A stretch of 56,984 bases of DNA, taken from positions 1 to 56,984 of the forward strand of contig NZ_CAKUCL010000012.1 of the NCBI RefSeq assembly GCF_934643405.1, given 5' to 3'. The first letter of the stretch is position 1; each line of letters begins with the position of its first letter. This stretch comes from an uncultured Actinoplanes sp. (GTDB lineage: Bacteria > Actinomycetota > Actinomycetes > Mycobacteriales > Micromonosporaceae). A program made the translations under genes and the position numbers. Below, in pieces: positions 8,299-16,633 of the stretch. The notes under the pieces were generated by a model, which did not search any database, had not been told where the DNA came from, and saw only the letters and a program-made list of their open reading frames with translations.

Positions 8299-9246
8299 AT
8301 GGCGGTGACCGCGGATGCCGCGGGCCTGGCAGCGGGGTACCTGCTCGACGCCGTGCTCGGTGATCCGCGCCGCTGGCACCCGGTGGCCGGCTTCGGCACC
8401 GCGGCCGGCGCGCTGGAGCGCAAACTCTACGGGCCGAACCGCCGGTCCGGTGCCGCGTTCACCGCGGTCGCGGTGGGGGTGCCCGCGCTCGTGGGTGCCG
8501 CCGCGGCGACCGCCACGCGGCGGCACCCGGTGGCCCGGGCGGCGCTGGTGGCCGCGGCGACGTGGACCGTGCTGGGCGGCCGCACCCTGCGCCGTGAGGC
8601 GCGCACGATGGCGAATCACCTGGACCGCGACGACCTGACCGCCGCGCGCGACCGGCTCGGCCACCTGTGCGGGCGTGACCCGTCCCGGCTGGACGCGCCG
8701 GAGCTGGCCCGTGCCACGGTCGAATCCGTGGCGGAGAACACGTCGGACGCCGTGGTCGCGCCACTGCTCTGGGGCGGTTTGCTGGGGCTGCCCGGCCTGC
8801 TGGCCTATCGCGCGGCGAACACCCTCGACGCGATGGTCGGGCACCGATCGGAGCGCTATGCCCGCTTCGGTACGGCGTCGGCCCGCCTGGACGATGTGCT
8901 GAACCTGGCGCCGTCCCGGCTCACCGGGCTGTTGACGATCGCGATGTCGCCGATCGCGAAGGGGTCGCCGCGGGAGACGCTGCGGGTCTGGCGCCGGGAC
9001 CGGAACGACCACCCGTCACCGAACGCCGGGCAGTGCGAGTCGGCGATGGCCGGGGCGCTGGGCGTCCGCCTCGGCGGCCGCAACATCTACTTCGGACGCA
9101 CCGAGACGCGGCCGTTCCTCGGGGACGGGCCGCGGCCGTCGGCGGTGCATGTGCGCCGGGCGGCCCGGGTGTCGGCAGCGGTGGGCCTGGCGGCGGCCGG
9201 CCTCGCCGTCGGGGTGGCGCTCCTGCGGAAGCCGCGCGGGCGATGA
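8299..9246 (+). CDS. cobD: Adenosylcobinamide-phosphate synthase CobD/CbiB
   Basis: This is a 315-residue integral membrane protein. It joins (R)-1-aminopropan-2-ol or its phosphate to adenosylcobyric acid in cobalamin synthesis. Family hallmarks are LDAVLGDPRRWHPVAGFG near the N-terminus, VAENTSDAVVAPLLWGGLLG, YRAANTLDAMVGHRSERY and FGTASARLDDVLNLAPSRLT. Several hydrophobic segments are visible. GGAGGGG lies six bases before the ATG. The stop overlaps the cobQ start as ATGA, so the two are translationally coupled. Confidence 0.95.
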   Translation: MAVTADAAGLAAGYLLDAVLGDPRRWHPVAGFGTAAGALERKLYGPNRRSGAAFTAVAVGVPALVGAAAATATRRHPVARAALVAAATWTVLGGRTLRREARTMANHLDRDDLTAARDRLGHLCGRDPSRLDAPELARATVESVAENTSDAVVAPLLWGGLLGLPGLLAYRAANTLDAMVGHRSERYARFGTASARLDDVLNLAPSRLTGLLTIAMSPIAKGSPRETLRVWRRDRNDHPSPNAGQCESAMAGALGVRLGGRNIYFGRTETRPFLGDGPRPSAVHVRRAARVSAAVGLAAAGLAVGVALLRKPRGR

Positions 9247-10781
9247 GCGGCGGGCTTCTGGTCGCGGGTACGACCTCGGACGCGGGCAAGAGCGTGCTCA
9301 CCGCCGGGATCTGCCGGTGGCTGCACCGTCGCGGGGTCAAGGTCGCCCCGTTCAAGGCGCAGAACATGTCGAACAACTCGGCCGTGGTGCTCGGCCCGGA
9401 CGGACGCGGCGGTGAGATCGGCCGCGCCCAGGCCATGCAGGCCGCGGCCGCCGGCGTGGCGCCCGACCTGCGGTTCAACCCGGTGCTGCTCAAGCCGGGC
9501 AGTGACCTCTCCAGCCAGGTCGTGCTGCTCGGCGAGGCGATCGACACGGTGACCGCCGGCAACTACCGGGCGCTGCGGCCGCGGCTGGCCGAGACGGCAC
9601 ACGCGACGCTGGCCGGCCTGCGCGCCGAGTACGACGTGGTGATCTGCGAGGGCGCCGGCAGTCCCACCGAGATCAACCTGAGGGACGGCGACTTCACCAA
9701 CATGGGACTGGCCCGGCACGCGGGCTTCCCGGCGATCGTGGTCGGCGACATCGACCGCGGCGGGGTGTTCGCCGCGCTGTTCGGCACGGTGGCCCTGCTC
9801 GATCCGGCCGACCAGGCGTTGATCAGCGGCTTTGTGGTCAACAAGTTCCGCGGCGACCTCGGGCTGCTCCGCCCGGGGCTCGACATGATCACGGCAGCGA
9901 CCGGGCGTCCGGTGCACGGAGTGCTGCCGTTCCACCCGGACGTCTGGCTGGACGCGGAAGACTCGCTGGCCTACGGGCGGGTGCTGGGCCGGCCCGCGCC
10001 GCCGCACGGCACCGAGTGGCTGCGGGTCGCGGTGGTGCGGTTGCCGCGCATCTCGAACGCCACCGACGCGGAGGCTCTGGCCGCCGAGCCGGGCGTGCGG
10101 GTACGGCTGACCGTCGAGCCGGCCGAGATCGCCGAGGCCGACCTGGTCGTGCTGCCCGGATCGAAGGCCACGGTCAGCGACCTCGCGTGGCTGCGCGAGC
10201 GGGGGCTGGCCGACGCGATCGTGGCCCACGCCGCCGCGGGCAAGCCGCTGCTCGGCATCTGCGGCGGCTTCCAGATGCTGGCCGAGACGATCCACGACGA
10301 GGTGGAGAGCCGGCGCGGGACGGTGCCGGGGCTGGGACTGCTGCCGGTCGGCATCACGTTCGGCGCGCGCAAGACGCTGGCCCGCTCGACCGGGTCCGGG
10401 CTCGGCACGGCGGTCGACGGGTACGAGATCCACCACGGGTTCGTGTCGGCGGGGGAGCCCGAACCGCTGTTGCGGTACGCGGACGGGCGGCCGGAAGGTG
10501 CCGTCGCCGGAAACATCAGCGGCACCCACTGGCACGGCGCCTTCGAGTCCGACGAGTTCCGCCGCCGGTTCCTCACCGAGGCGGCGCGGCTGGCCGGCCG
10601 GCACGGATTCGCGGTGGCCCCGGGAACCGGCTACGCGGCGGTCCGCGAGCAGGCCCTCGACACGCTGGGCGACCTGGTCGAGGAGCACCTGGACACGGAC
10701 GCGTTGTGGCGGCTCGTCGAGACCGGTCCGCCGGACGGGCTGCCGTTCCTGCCACCCGGAGCCCCACATGTCTCCGGATGA
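9243..10781 (+). CDS. cobQ: Cobyric acid synthase CobQ
   Basis: This 512-residue glutamine-dependent enzyme amidates the b, d, e and g side chains of adenosylcobyrinic acid a,c-diamide. The N-terminal dethiobiotin-synthetase-like domain carries AGTTSDAGKSVLTAG and FKAQNMSNNSAVV. The C-terminal class I amidotransferase domain carries the nucleophile Cys340 in LLGICGGFQML and the His pair in GTHWHGAF (429 and 431). The start ATG at 9243 overlaps the cobD stop. It also overlaps the next gene by 14 bases, placing all three in one operon. Confidence 0.96.
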   Translation: MSGGLLVAGTTSDAGKSVLTAGICRWLHRRGVKVAPFKAQNMSNNSAVVLGPDGRGGEIGRAQAMQAAAAGVAPDLRFNPVLLKPGSDLSSQVVLLGEAIDTVTAGNYRALRPRLAETAHATLAGLRAEYDVVICEGAGSPTEINLRDGDFTNMGLARHAGFPAIVVGDIDRGGVFAALFGTVALLDPADQALISGFVVNKFRGDLGLLRPGLDMITAATGRPVHGVLPFHPDVWLDAEDSLAYGRVLGRPAPPHGTEWLRVAVVRLPRISNATDAEALAAEPGVRVRLTVEPAEIAEADLVVLPGSKATVSDLAWLRERGLADAIVAHAAAGKPLLGICGGFQMLAETIHDEVESRRGTVPGLGLLPVGITFGARKTLARSTGSGLGTAVDGYEIHHGFVSAGEPEPLLRYADGRPEGAVAGNISGTHWHGAFESDEFRRRFLTEAARLAGRHGFAVAPGTGYAAVREQALDTLGDLVEEHLDTDALWRLVETGPPDGLPFLPPGAPHVSG

Positions 10782-11370
10782 CACGTTCGCCGCGCTCACG
10801 GCGTACGTAAGGAATTTGCCGCCCCGGCTGGGACACGTGCGCCTCGTCGCCGTCGACGGGCCCAGCGGCAGCGGGAAGACGGTTTTCGCGCTGCGCCTGG
10901 CCAAGGAGCTGGACGCGCCGGTCGTGCACACCGACGACCTGCTCGACGGATGGGACGACCAGTTCACCTTCTGGGAGCGGCTGGAACGGCTGGTGCTCGG
11001 CCCGCTGCGGCGCGGCGAGACGGCGACCTACCGGCGGTACCGCTGGGACGTGGGGGAGTTCGGCGGTGATCCGGTGACCGTCGAGCCGGCGCCGGTCGTC
11101 CTGCTGGAAGGGGTGAGCGCCGCCCGCCGTGCGATCCGGCCGGAACTGAGTCTCGCGGTGTACGTCTCGGCACCACGGGAGCTTCGGTTCGCCCGAGCCG
11201 TGGAACGTGACGGTGACGACAGCATTGCGTTCCGGGCGTACCTTGAGCGGTGGCGTGCTGCCGAAGATCGGCACTTCGCCGAGGACGGTACGGCCGCTGC
11301 CGCTGATCTGATCGTCGACGGCGCCGCGACCGCGACCGATGACCGCTTTGCCCGGCTTGAGCGGCCGTGA
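10768..11370 (+). CDS. P-loop kinase, uridine kinase-like
   Basis: This is a 200-residue protein with Walker A GPSGSGKT at residues 31-38. VVHTDDLLDGWDDQFTFW follows, and a VLLEGVSAARRAIRP strand corresponds to the substrate and Walker B region of uridine kinase/phosphoribulokinase-type enzymes. RFARAVERDGDD resembles a lid segment. The start lies inside the last codons of cobQ. Automated annotation would probably say uridine kinase. Its coupling to cobQ raises the possibility of a role in the cobalamin pathway, but it lacks the CobU/CobP signature. Confidence 0.75.
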   Translation: MSPDDTFAALTAYVRNLPPRLGHVRLVAVDGPSGSGKTVFALRLAKELDAPVVHTDDLLDGWDDQFTFWERLERLVLGPLRRGETATYRRYRWDVGEFGGDPVTVEPAPVVLLEGVSAARRAIRPELSLAVYVSAPRELRFARAVERDGDDSIAFRAYLERWRAAEDRHFAEDGTAAAADLIVDGAATATDDRFARLERP

Positions 11371-11392
11371 CCAGCGAGGACGGGGTGGGACG

Positions 11393-12460
11393 ATGACGAC
11401 CGAGGACGAGAACCGACCGGTACGCCGCCGTGTCGTCCTGACCGGGATCAGCTCCCGGGCCTGGGAGCACCCGGCCGATCGCGGCGCGCTGACCGCCCTG
11501 CGCGAACTGCGCGGCTTCGACGAAGTGGTCAAGGCGTTCTTCGGCATGTGGAACGAGCGCGGCTTCCGGCTGTCGTTCCTGGCCGGCGCGATCCGCGTCG
11601 ACCACCGGCAATACCCGAGGGTCTACCAGCGATTCACCGAGGCGGCCGCGACGCTGGACATGGCCGAGCTGCCCGAGCTGTACGTGAGCCAGGAACCGAT
11701 CATCAACGGTTCGGCGATCGGCATGAACAAGCCGTTCATCGTGATCACCACGGCGGCGGTCGAGAAACTGGACGACGACGAACTGCGCGCGATGCTCGGT
11801 CACGAGCTCGGCCACGTCCGCAGCGGTCACGCCGTCTACAAGACGATCATGATGATCCTCACCCGCTGGGCGGCCAACCTGAGCTGGCTGCCGGTCGGGG
11901 CGATCGCGCTGCGGGCGATCATCACGGCGATGTTCGAGTGGTGGCGCAAGGCCGAGCTCTCCGCCGACCGCGCCGGGCTGCTCGCCGGGCAGGACCCGGC
12001 CGCCTCACTGCGGCTGCTGATGAAGCTCGCCGGCGGCGGCGACCTGTCGCAGATCGACACGGCCGCCTTCCTCGAACAGGCCGCCGAGTACGAGAGCGGC
12101 GGAGATCTCCGGGACAGCATCCACAAGATCGGCCTGACCCTGTGGAGCACGCACCCGGTGCCCGTCGCCCGGGCCGCCGAACTGCGCAAATGGGTCGACT
12201 CCGGCGCGTACGCGGAGGTTCTCGGCGGTGACTACCCGCGGCGCGACTCGGACGGTGACGCCTCGGTCGCCGACGACGTGAAGGCCGCCGCGAACTCGTA
12301 CCGGGAGAGCTTCAACAGCTCCCAGGATCCGCTGGTCGGCCTGCTGCGCAAGCTGGGTGACGGCGCCGCCGACCTGGCCGGCTCGGCCGCGCGCAGCGCG
12401 CGCAACTGGGCCGGTGACGCGAGCCGCCGCGGCCGTCGTGAATCTGACGGCGAGAGCTGA
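11393..12460 (+). CDS. M48-family zinc metalloprotease
   Basis: This is a 355-residue protein with the zinc motif HELGH at residues 137-141. The third ligand is probably Glu in KAELSADRAG. A hydrophobic stretch (MMILTRWAANLSWLPVGAIALRAI) lies between the two. The arrangement is that of Ste24/HtpX-like M48 peptidases, which cleave membrane or exported proteins. The C-terminal 70 residues are charged and Ala/Ser-rich. The start at 11393 has only a weak purine-rich site (GGTGGGA). Its substrate is unknown. Confidence 0.88.
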   Translation: MTTEDENRPVRRRVVLTGISSRAWEHPADRGALTALRELRGFDEVVKAFFGMWNERGFRLSFLAGAIRVDHRQYPRVYQRFTEAAATLDMAELPELYVSQEPIINGSAIGMNKPFIVITTAAVEKLDDDELRAMLGHELGHVRSGHAVYKTIMMILTRWAANLSWLPVGAIALRAIITAMFEWWRKAELSADRAGLLAGQDPAASLRLLMKLAGGGDLSQIDTAAFLEQAAEYESGGDLRDSIHKIGLTLWSTHPVPVARAAELRKWVDSGAYAEVLGGDYPRRDSDGDASVADDVKAAANSYRESFNSSQDPLVGLLRKLGDGAADLAGSAARSARNWAGDASRRGRRESDGES

Positions 12461-12503
12461 CTCCCGGCCCGCGCATGTCACAGGGCGGCTCTAGGATCGG
12501 CCA

Positions 12504-13856
12504 ATGAGCTTGAGTGAAACCGATCTGCGCGCCGCGATCGCGCGGGAGATGCCCGGAGTCCGTGCCGACCTCGAGCGGTTGATCCGCATTCCGGGGATCG
12601 CGTTCGAGGGCTTCGACCACTCCCACGTCGAGCGGTCCGCCGAGGCCGTCGCTGAGCTGCTGCGCGGCTGCGGGCTCGACACGCAGATCGTGCGGCACGG
12701 CGGCCAGCCGGCGGTGATCGGGCGCAAGGCAGCTCCGGCCGGTGCGCCCACCGTGCTGCTGTACGCGCACCACGACGTGCAGCCGGCCGGCGACCCGGCC
12801 CGCTGGACCGGAGACCCGTTCGAGCCGGTCGAGCGCGACGGCCGCCTCTACGGGCGCGGCGCCGCCGACGACAAGGCCGGCGTGATGACCCATGTGGCCG
12901 CCCTGCGCGCCTTCGGCGACCAGCTCCCGGTCGGCGTGGTGGTCTTCGTCGAGGGCGAGGAGGAGTACGGCTCCGACTCGCTCGACGAGATCATCAAGGC
13001 CCACCTCGACGAGCTGCGGTCCGACGTGATCGTGATCGCCGACTCCGGCAACTGGGACATCGGCCGGCCCGCGCTGACCACCTCGCTGCGCGGCCTGATC
13101 AACCTGTTCGCCGAGGTCAAGGTGCTCAAGAGTGCCGTGCACAGCGGCATGTTCGGCGGCCCGGTGCCGGACGCGCTGACCACCCTCGCCCGTCTGCTGT
13201 CCACCTTGCACGACGAGAACGGCGAGGTCGCGGTCGACGGCCTGGTCGGTCGCGAGGGCGCCAATGTGGACTACCCCGAGGACCGCTTCCGGCACGAGGC
13301 GGGAATGCTCGACGGCGTCCGGCTGACCGGAAACGGCTCGATCACCGACCGCATCTGGACCAAGCCGGCCATCGCGGTGCTCGGCATCGACGCGCCGCCC
13401 ACGCAGGAGGCCGCCAACGCCCTCCAGCCCACCGCGAAAGCCAAGATCAGCGTGCGTCTCGCGCCCGGCGACGACCCCAAGTCCGCGTACGCCGCGGTCC
13501 GTGCCCACCTGGAGAAGTTCGTGCCGTGGGGCGCCCGGATCGAGGTCACGCTGGAGAGCGACGGCATGCCGTGCGTGATCGACGCAACCGGCCCGGCGTA
13601 CGACGCGGCCCGCGCGGCGTTCACCGCGGCGTGGGACGGAACAGCCCCGGTCGACATGGGCATGGGCGGGTCGATCCCGTTCATCGCCACGTTCCAGGAG
13701 CTGTTCCCGCAGGCCGCGATCCTGGTCACCGGCGTGGAAGACCCGTACTCGGGCGCCCACGGCCCCAACGAGAGCCTGCACCTGGGTGAGTTCGAGAAGG
13801 GGTGCTTCGCCGAGGCCCTGCTGCTCAAGAACGTGGCGGAAACCTTGACCGAGTAG
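12504..13856 (+). CDS. M20-family metallopeptidase (dipeptidase)
   Basis: This is a 450-residue cytosolic peptidase. The two-zinc centre is visible in LLYAHHDVQPAG (His89, Asp91), in YGRGAADDKAG (Asp122) and in VEGEEEYGSDS (general base Glu then zinc Glu). A dimerisation-domain insert follows (LRGLINLFAEVKVLKSAVHS), and the last ligand His is in YSGAHGPNES. The order matches M20 dipeptidases of the CNDP/PepV-like group, probably used in peptide scavenging. A GTAGGAGGC segment after it serves the next gene. Confidence 0.93.
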   Translation: MSLSETDLRAAIAREMPGVRADLERLIRIPGIAFEGFDHSHVERSAEAVAELLRGCGLDTQIVRHGGQPAVIGRKAAPAGAPTVLLYAHHDVQPAGDPARWTGDPFEPVERDGRLYGRGAADDKAGVMTHVAALRAFGDQLPVGVVVFVEGEEEYGSDSLDEIIKAHLDELRSDVIVIADSGNWDIGRPALTTSLRGLINLFAEVKVLKSAVHSGMFGGPVPDALTTLARLLSTLHDENGEVAVDGLVGREGANVDYPEDRFRHEAGMLDGVRLTGNGSITDRIWTKPAIAVLGIDAPPTQEAANALQPTAKAKISVRLAPGDDPKSAYAAVRAHLEKFVPWGARIEVTLESDGMPCVIDATGPAYDAARAAFTAAWDGTAPVDMGMGGSIPFIATFQELFPQAAILVTGVEDPYSGAHGPNESLHLGEFEKGCFAEALLLKNVAETLTE

Positions 13857-13866
13857 GAGGCGGCCG

Positions 13867-15345
13867 ATGGCCGAGCTGACGTGTGACGTGCTGGTGGCGG
13901 GTGCCGGTCCGACCGGGTTGATGCTCGCCAACTGGCTGGTCAAACTCGGGGCCGACGTGATTGTCGTGGACGGCAAGGCGGGGCCCACCCGCGAGTCGCG
14001 GGCGCTGGTCCTGCAGGCCCGCAGCATCGAGATCTACGACCAGCTCGGCATCGGCGACCAGGTGCTCGAGGCGGCGAACCGGGCGGACGCGGTCTCGCCC
14101 GGCTTCCTCGACCGCGTCTTCGGCCGGATCCCGCTCGGCCCGCTCGGCGCCCAGGTCACGCCGTACCCGTACATCGAGGTCCTCGAGCAGAGCCGCAACG
14201 AGGAGCTCCTCTACGACAACCTGCGCAAGCTCGGTGCCGAGGTCCGCTGGGAGACGGCGGTCACCGCGGTGACGCAGACGGACCACGGCGTCGAGGCGAA
14301 GGCCGGCAACGACACGATCCGGGCGCGCTTCTGTGTCGGGTGCGACGGCGCGAACTCGGCGATCCGCAAGGCCCGGCGCATCGCCTTCGAGGGCATCACC
14401 AACCCGCACCGCTTCTTCGTGATCGACGCGCTGGGCACCGGCGGCATGGTGGGAAACGCCATCAACGTACGGCCCGGTGGCGACGACTTCCTGCTCGGTT
14501 TCCCGATGCCGGGCCTCGGCACGTGGCGCCTGATCGGCCTGGTCCGCGACGAGGACGGCGACGGCGAGCTGACCGAGGAGGACGTGCGGCCGCGGATCCG
14601 CCGCTTCGCGGTGACGTACGACCGGGCGCGCTGGTTCGCCACGTACCGTGTGCACCACCGCGTGGCCGCGGCCTTCCGCGACGGCCCGTTCTTCCTGGCG
14701 GGGGACGCCGCGCACGTGCACTCCCCGGTCGGCGGCCAGGGCATGAACACCGGTCTGCAGGACGCGCACAACCTGGCGTTCAAGCTGGCGGACGTCCTTC
14801 AGGGCCGCCGCACGGACGCGTGGCTCGACCGGTACGAGGCCGAGCGCCGCCCGGTCGCCCACACGCTCGTCGCGACGACCGACCGCGTCTTCAACCTGGT
14901 CACCTCGCAGCGTCGCTCCCGGCGCTTGCTGCGCCGCCTGGCCATCCCGCTGCTCGCGCCGATCGGGGTGCGTGCGCTGCCCCGCAGCAACGGCGGCTCA
15001 CGCCTGTTCCAGTACGTGTCCCAGATCCGCATCCACTACTGGATGACGCCGCGGGCCAAGGAGCTGGCCAAGGGCCGCCGCGACCCGGTGGTGGGCAGGC
15101 GGTTGGCCTGGGCGGGCGACAACTTCACCGCGCTGCGCTCGCTGACGTGGCAGATCCACGCGTACGGCGGAGTGACCGAGCCGGACATTCCGGATTTGGG
15201 GCTGGAGGTCCACGTCTTCCCCGAGGCCCCGCACACCGCGCTGAAGCGCGGCCGTCTCTACCTGGTGCGCCCGGACGGTTTCGTCGCGGCCGAGGCAGGC
15301 CCGGCGGAGGCGGCCGACGAGTTCCGTCGCGTAATGACCGACTGA
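13867..15345 (+). CDS. FAD-dependent aromatic monooxygenase (PheA/TfdB family)
   Basis: This is a 492-residue flavoprotein hydroxylase. The Rossmann motif GAGPTG is at 12-17. A DG-type motif is at FCVGCDGANSAIRKA. The FAD-binding GD motif is FFLAGDAAHVHSPVGGQGMN near residue 278. A thioredoxin-like C-terminal region follows, as in phenol and polyketide hydroxylases. AGGAGG lies eight bases before the ATG. No biosynthetic gene cluster surrounds it, so the substrate (phenolic or polyketide-like) cannot be inferred. Confidence 0.9.
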   Translation: MAELTCDVLVAGAGPTGLMLANWLVKLGADVIVVDGKAGPTRESRALVLQARSIEIYDQLGIGDQVLEAANRADAVSPGFLDRVFGRIPLGPLGAQVTPYPYIEVLEQSRNEELLYDNLRKLGAEVRWETAVTAVTQTDHGVEAKAGNDTIRARFCVGCDGANSAIRKARRIAFEGITNPHRFFVIDALGTGGMVGNAINVRPGGDDFLLGFPMPGLGTWRLIGLVRDEDGDGELTEEDVRPRIRRFAVTYDRARWFATYRVHHRVAAAFRDGPFFLAGDAAHVHSPVGGQGMNTGLQDAHNLAFKLADVLQGRRTDAWLDRYEAERRPVAHTLVATTDRVFNLVTSQRRSRRLLRRLAIPLLAPIGVRALPRSNGGSRLFQYVSQIRIHYWMTPRAKELAKGRRDPVVGRRLAWAGDNFTALRSLTWQIHAYGGVTEPDIPDLGLEVHVFPEAPHTALKRGRLYLVRPDGFVAAEAGPAEAADEFRRVMTD

Positions 15346-16252
15346 GCAGCCGAAGTCAGCCTGCAGCCGGCGGCGACCGAGCATTCCTCCTGTCTACGGC
15401 GGCCGGCCCGAATCAGTGACCGCTGGCGGAGCGCCTCCGGCGTGGTAGCGGCCGATGGCGGCCCGCCCGCGGCCAGCAGACGCCGGGACGCGCCCGGCCA
15501 CAGGTCCCAACCGCACCACCCTCGCGTCCGGCCGCACTGTGCGTGCCACCCTGCCCGGTGATCGTCGCCGGCCTGTCTGCGGCCGGCAGTGGGCTGATAG
15601 CGGCCTGTCTACGGCCAGCGGTGGCCGTGGGCGGTCCGTCTTCGGGCGGCGGTGGCCGTGGGCGGCCCGCATCCGGGCAGCGGTGGCTGACGGCCGCCCG
15701 CCTCCGGCCAGCAGTAACTGACGGCGGCCGCCTCCGGCCAGCAGTAACTGACGGCGGCCCCCTCCGGCCAGCAGTAACTGACGGCGGCCGCCTCCGGCCA
15801 GCAGTAACTGACGGCGGCCCGCCTCCGGGCAGCAGGGGCCTACGGCGGCCCGCCTCCGGGCAGCAGGGCCTACGGCGGCCGACTCCAGCCAACAGCGACC
15901 TATGGCAGCCCCAGCCGGCGGAGACCATCGACGGCGGTCAGGCGTCCCGCTGGGAAGTCGAACAACGGTGGAACCGTGGCCGCCGGGCGACGCCGGCCCA
16001 CGGGCATGGCGGCTGCCGCTGATCGTCGCGGCGGGGCGGGCAGGGAGCGGGGCGCTTGGGCTTGGTGGCAGCTCCGCCCGGCGCCGGCGGCAAAGGCCTG
16101 ACCTCGACGGACGTCGCCGTGCGCCACGGGACTCGGCTACGCCGTACATCTCAGGGTTTGAGGCCGAGCCGACGCGCAGAGATCAAGGAAAAGGGGTATC
16201 GAAAGGGGTGACCGAGGTGCGCGCGGCGGCGGCGTCCTGATAGGATTCGAAC
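15346..16252. other. Repeat-rich intergenic region
   Basis: About 900 bases contain no credible gene. Several frames on both strands stay open only because the DNA is made of imperfect repeats of about 30 bases. Related degenerate units (ggcc-gcggtggccgtgggcgg) precede a well-conserved tandem block at 15701, and decayed copies follow to about 15910. The region separates the monooxygenase gene from a small hypothetical gene. Confidence 0.6.
15701..15820. repeat. 30-bp tandem repeat, four near-identical copies
   Basis: Units begin at 15701, 15731, 15761 and 15791. Each starts CCTCCGGCCAGCAGTAACTG and ends ACGGCGGCC plus one variable base. Diverged copies continue at about 15822, 15853 and 15882. 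The copies are contiguous without spacers, so this is a minisatellite and not a CRISPR array. Recent slippage or unequal exchange is the likely origin. Confidence 0.85.
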
Positions 16253-16537
16253 ATGCGTTCGAATAGTGGGCTCGCGGCGGTAAGGGTGATGCCGTCCGGG
16301 CCGCGTGACTCCATTGATCGGCTTCGGTCTCGTGATCACATCGAGTCGATCGCCCGGCTGCGTGCGGCGGTGCGGGCGATGGACCAGGTGGATTTGTCGG
16401 GGTGGGACGAGAAGTCGTTGGTCGAGCATCTCGATGAGATCTCGGCGACATTGTGCGCGATCGATGCGCAGCTGACCAGGGTGGCGGATGCGGTGCGGGC
16501 TCGGGGCTTCCGCATCGAGGAGCCGCTGGCGGCCTGA
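16253..16537 (+). CDS. Small hypothetical protein
   Basis: This is a 94-residue protein with AGGA eight bases before its ATG. It is soluble and helical, with IARLRAAVRAMDQVDLSGWD and ATLCAIDAQLTRVADAVRAR. The helical segment is reminiscent of the start of actinobacterial HNH/DUF222-type proteins, which would make this a truncated remnant. That resemblance is from memory and weak. It lies 96 bases upstream of the ligase gene. Confidence 0.45.
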   Translation: MRSNSGLAAVRVMPSGPRDSIDRLRSRDHIESIARLRAAVRAMDQVDLSGWDEKSLVEHLDEISATLCAIDAQLTRVADAVRARGFRIEEPLAA

Positions 16538-16633
16538 CGGGTCACGCCGCGCGGGGTGGCGCGGCAGACGCCGTCTACGGGGGAGGTGTCGTGAGCGGGC
16601 GAAATTGTCGTAGGAGGCTGCCAGGATGAGGGC

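Noticed and set aside
12312..14027. Long minus-strand frames opposite the M20 peptidase and monooxygenase genes
   Set aside because: The plus-strand genes carry clear motifs, ribosome binding sites and matching lengths; the reverse frames do not.
15701..15820. Possible CRISPR array
   Set aside because: Units are contiguous without unique spacers and no cas gene is present.
15394..16149. Repeat-protein-like frames on both strands (RRQLLLAGGG and RLRPAVTDGG repeats)
   Set aside because: A 30-base repeat keeps every frame open once it has no stop. No frame has a good start, and both strands look equally coding, so translation is not supported.
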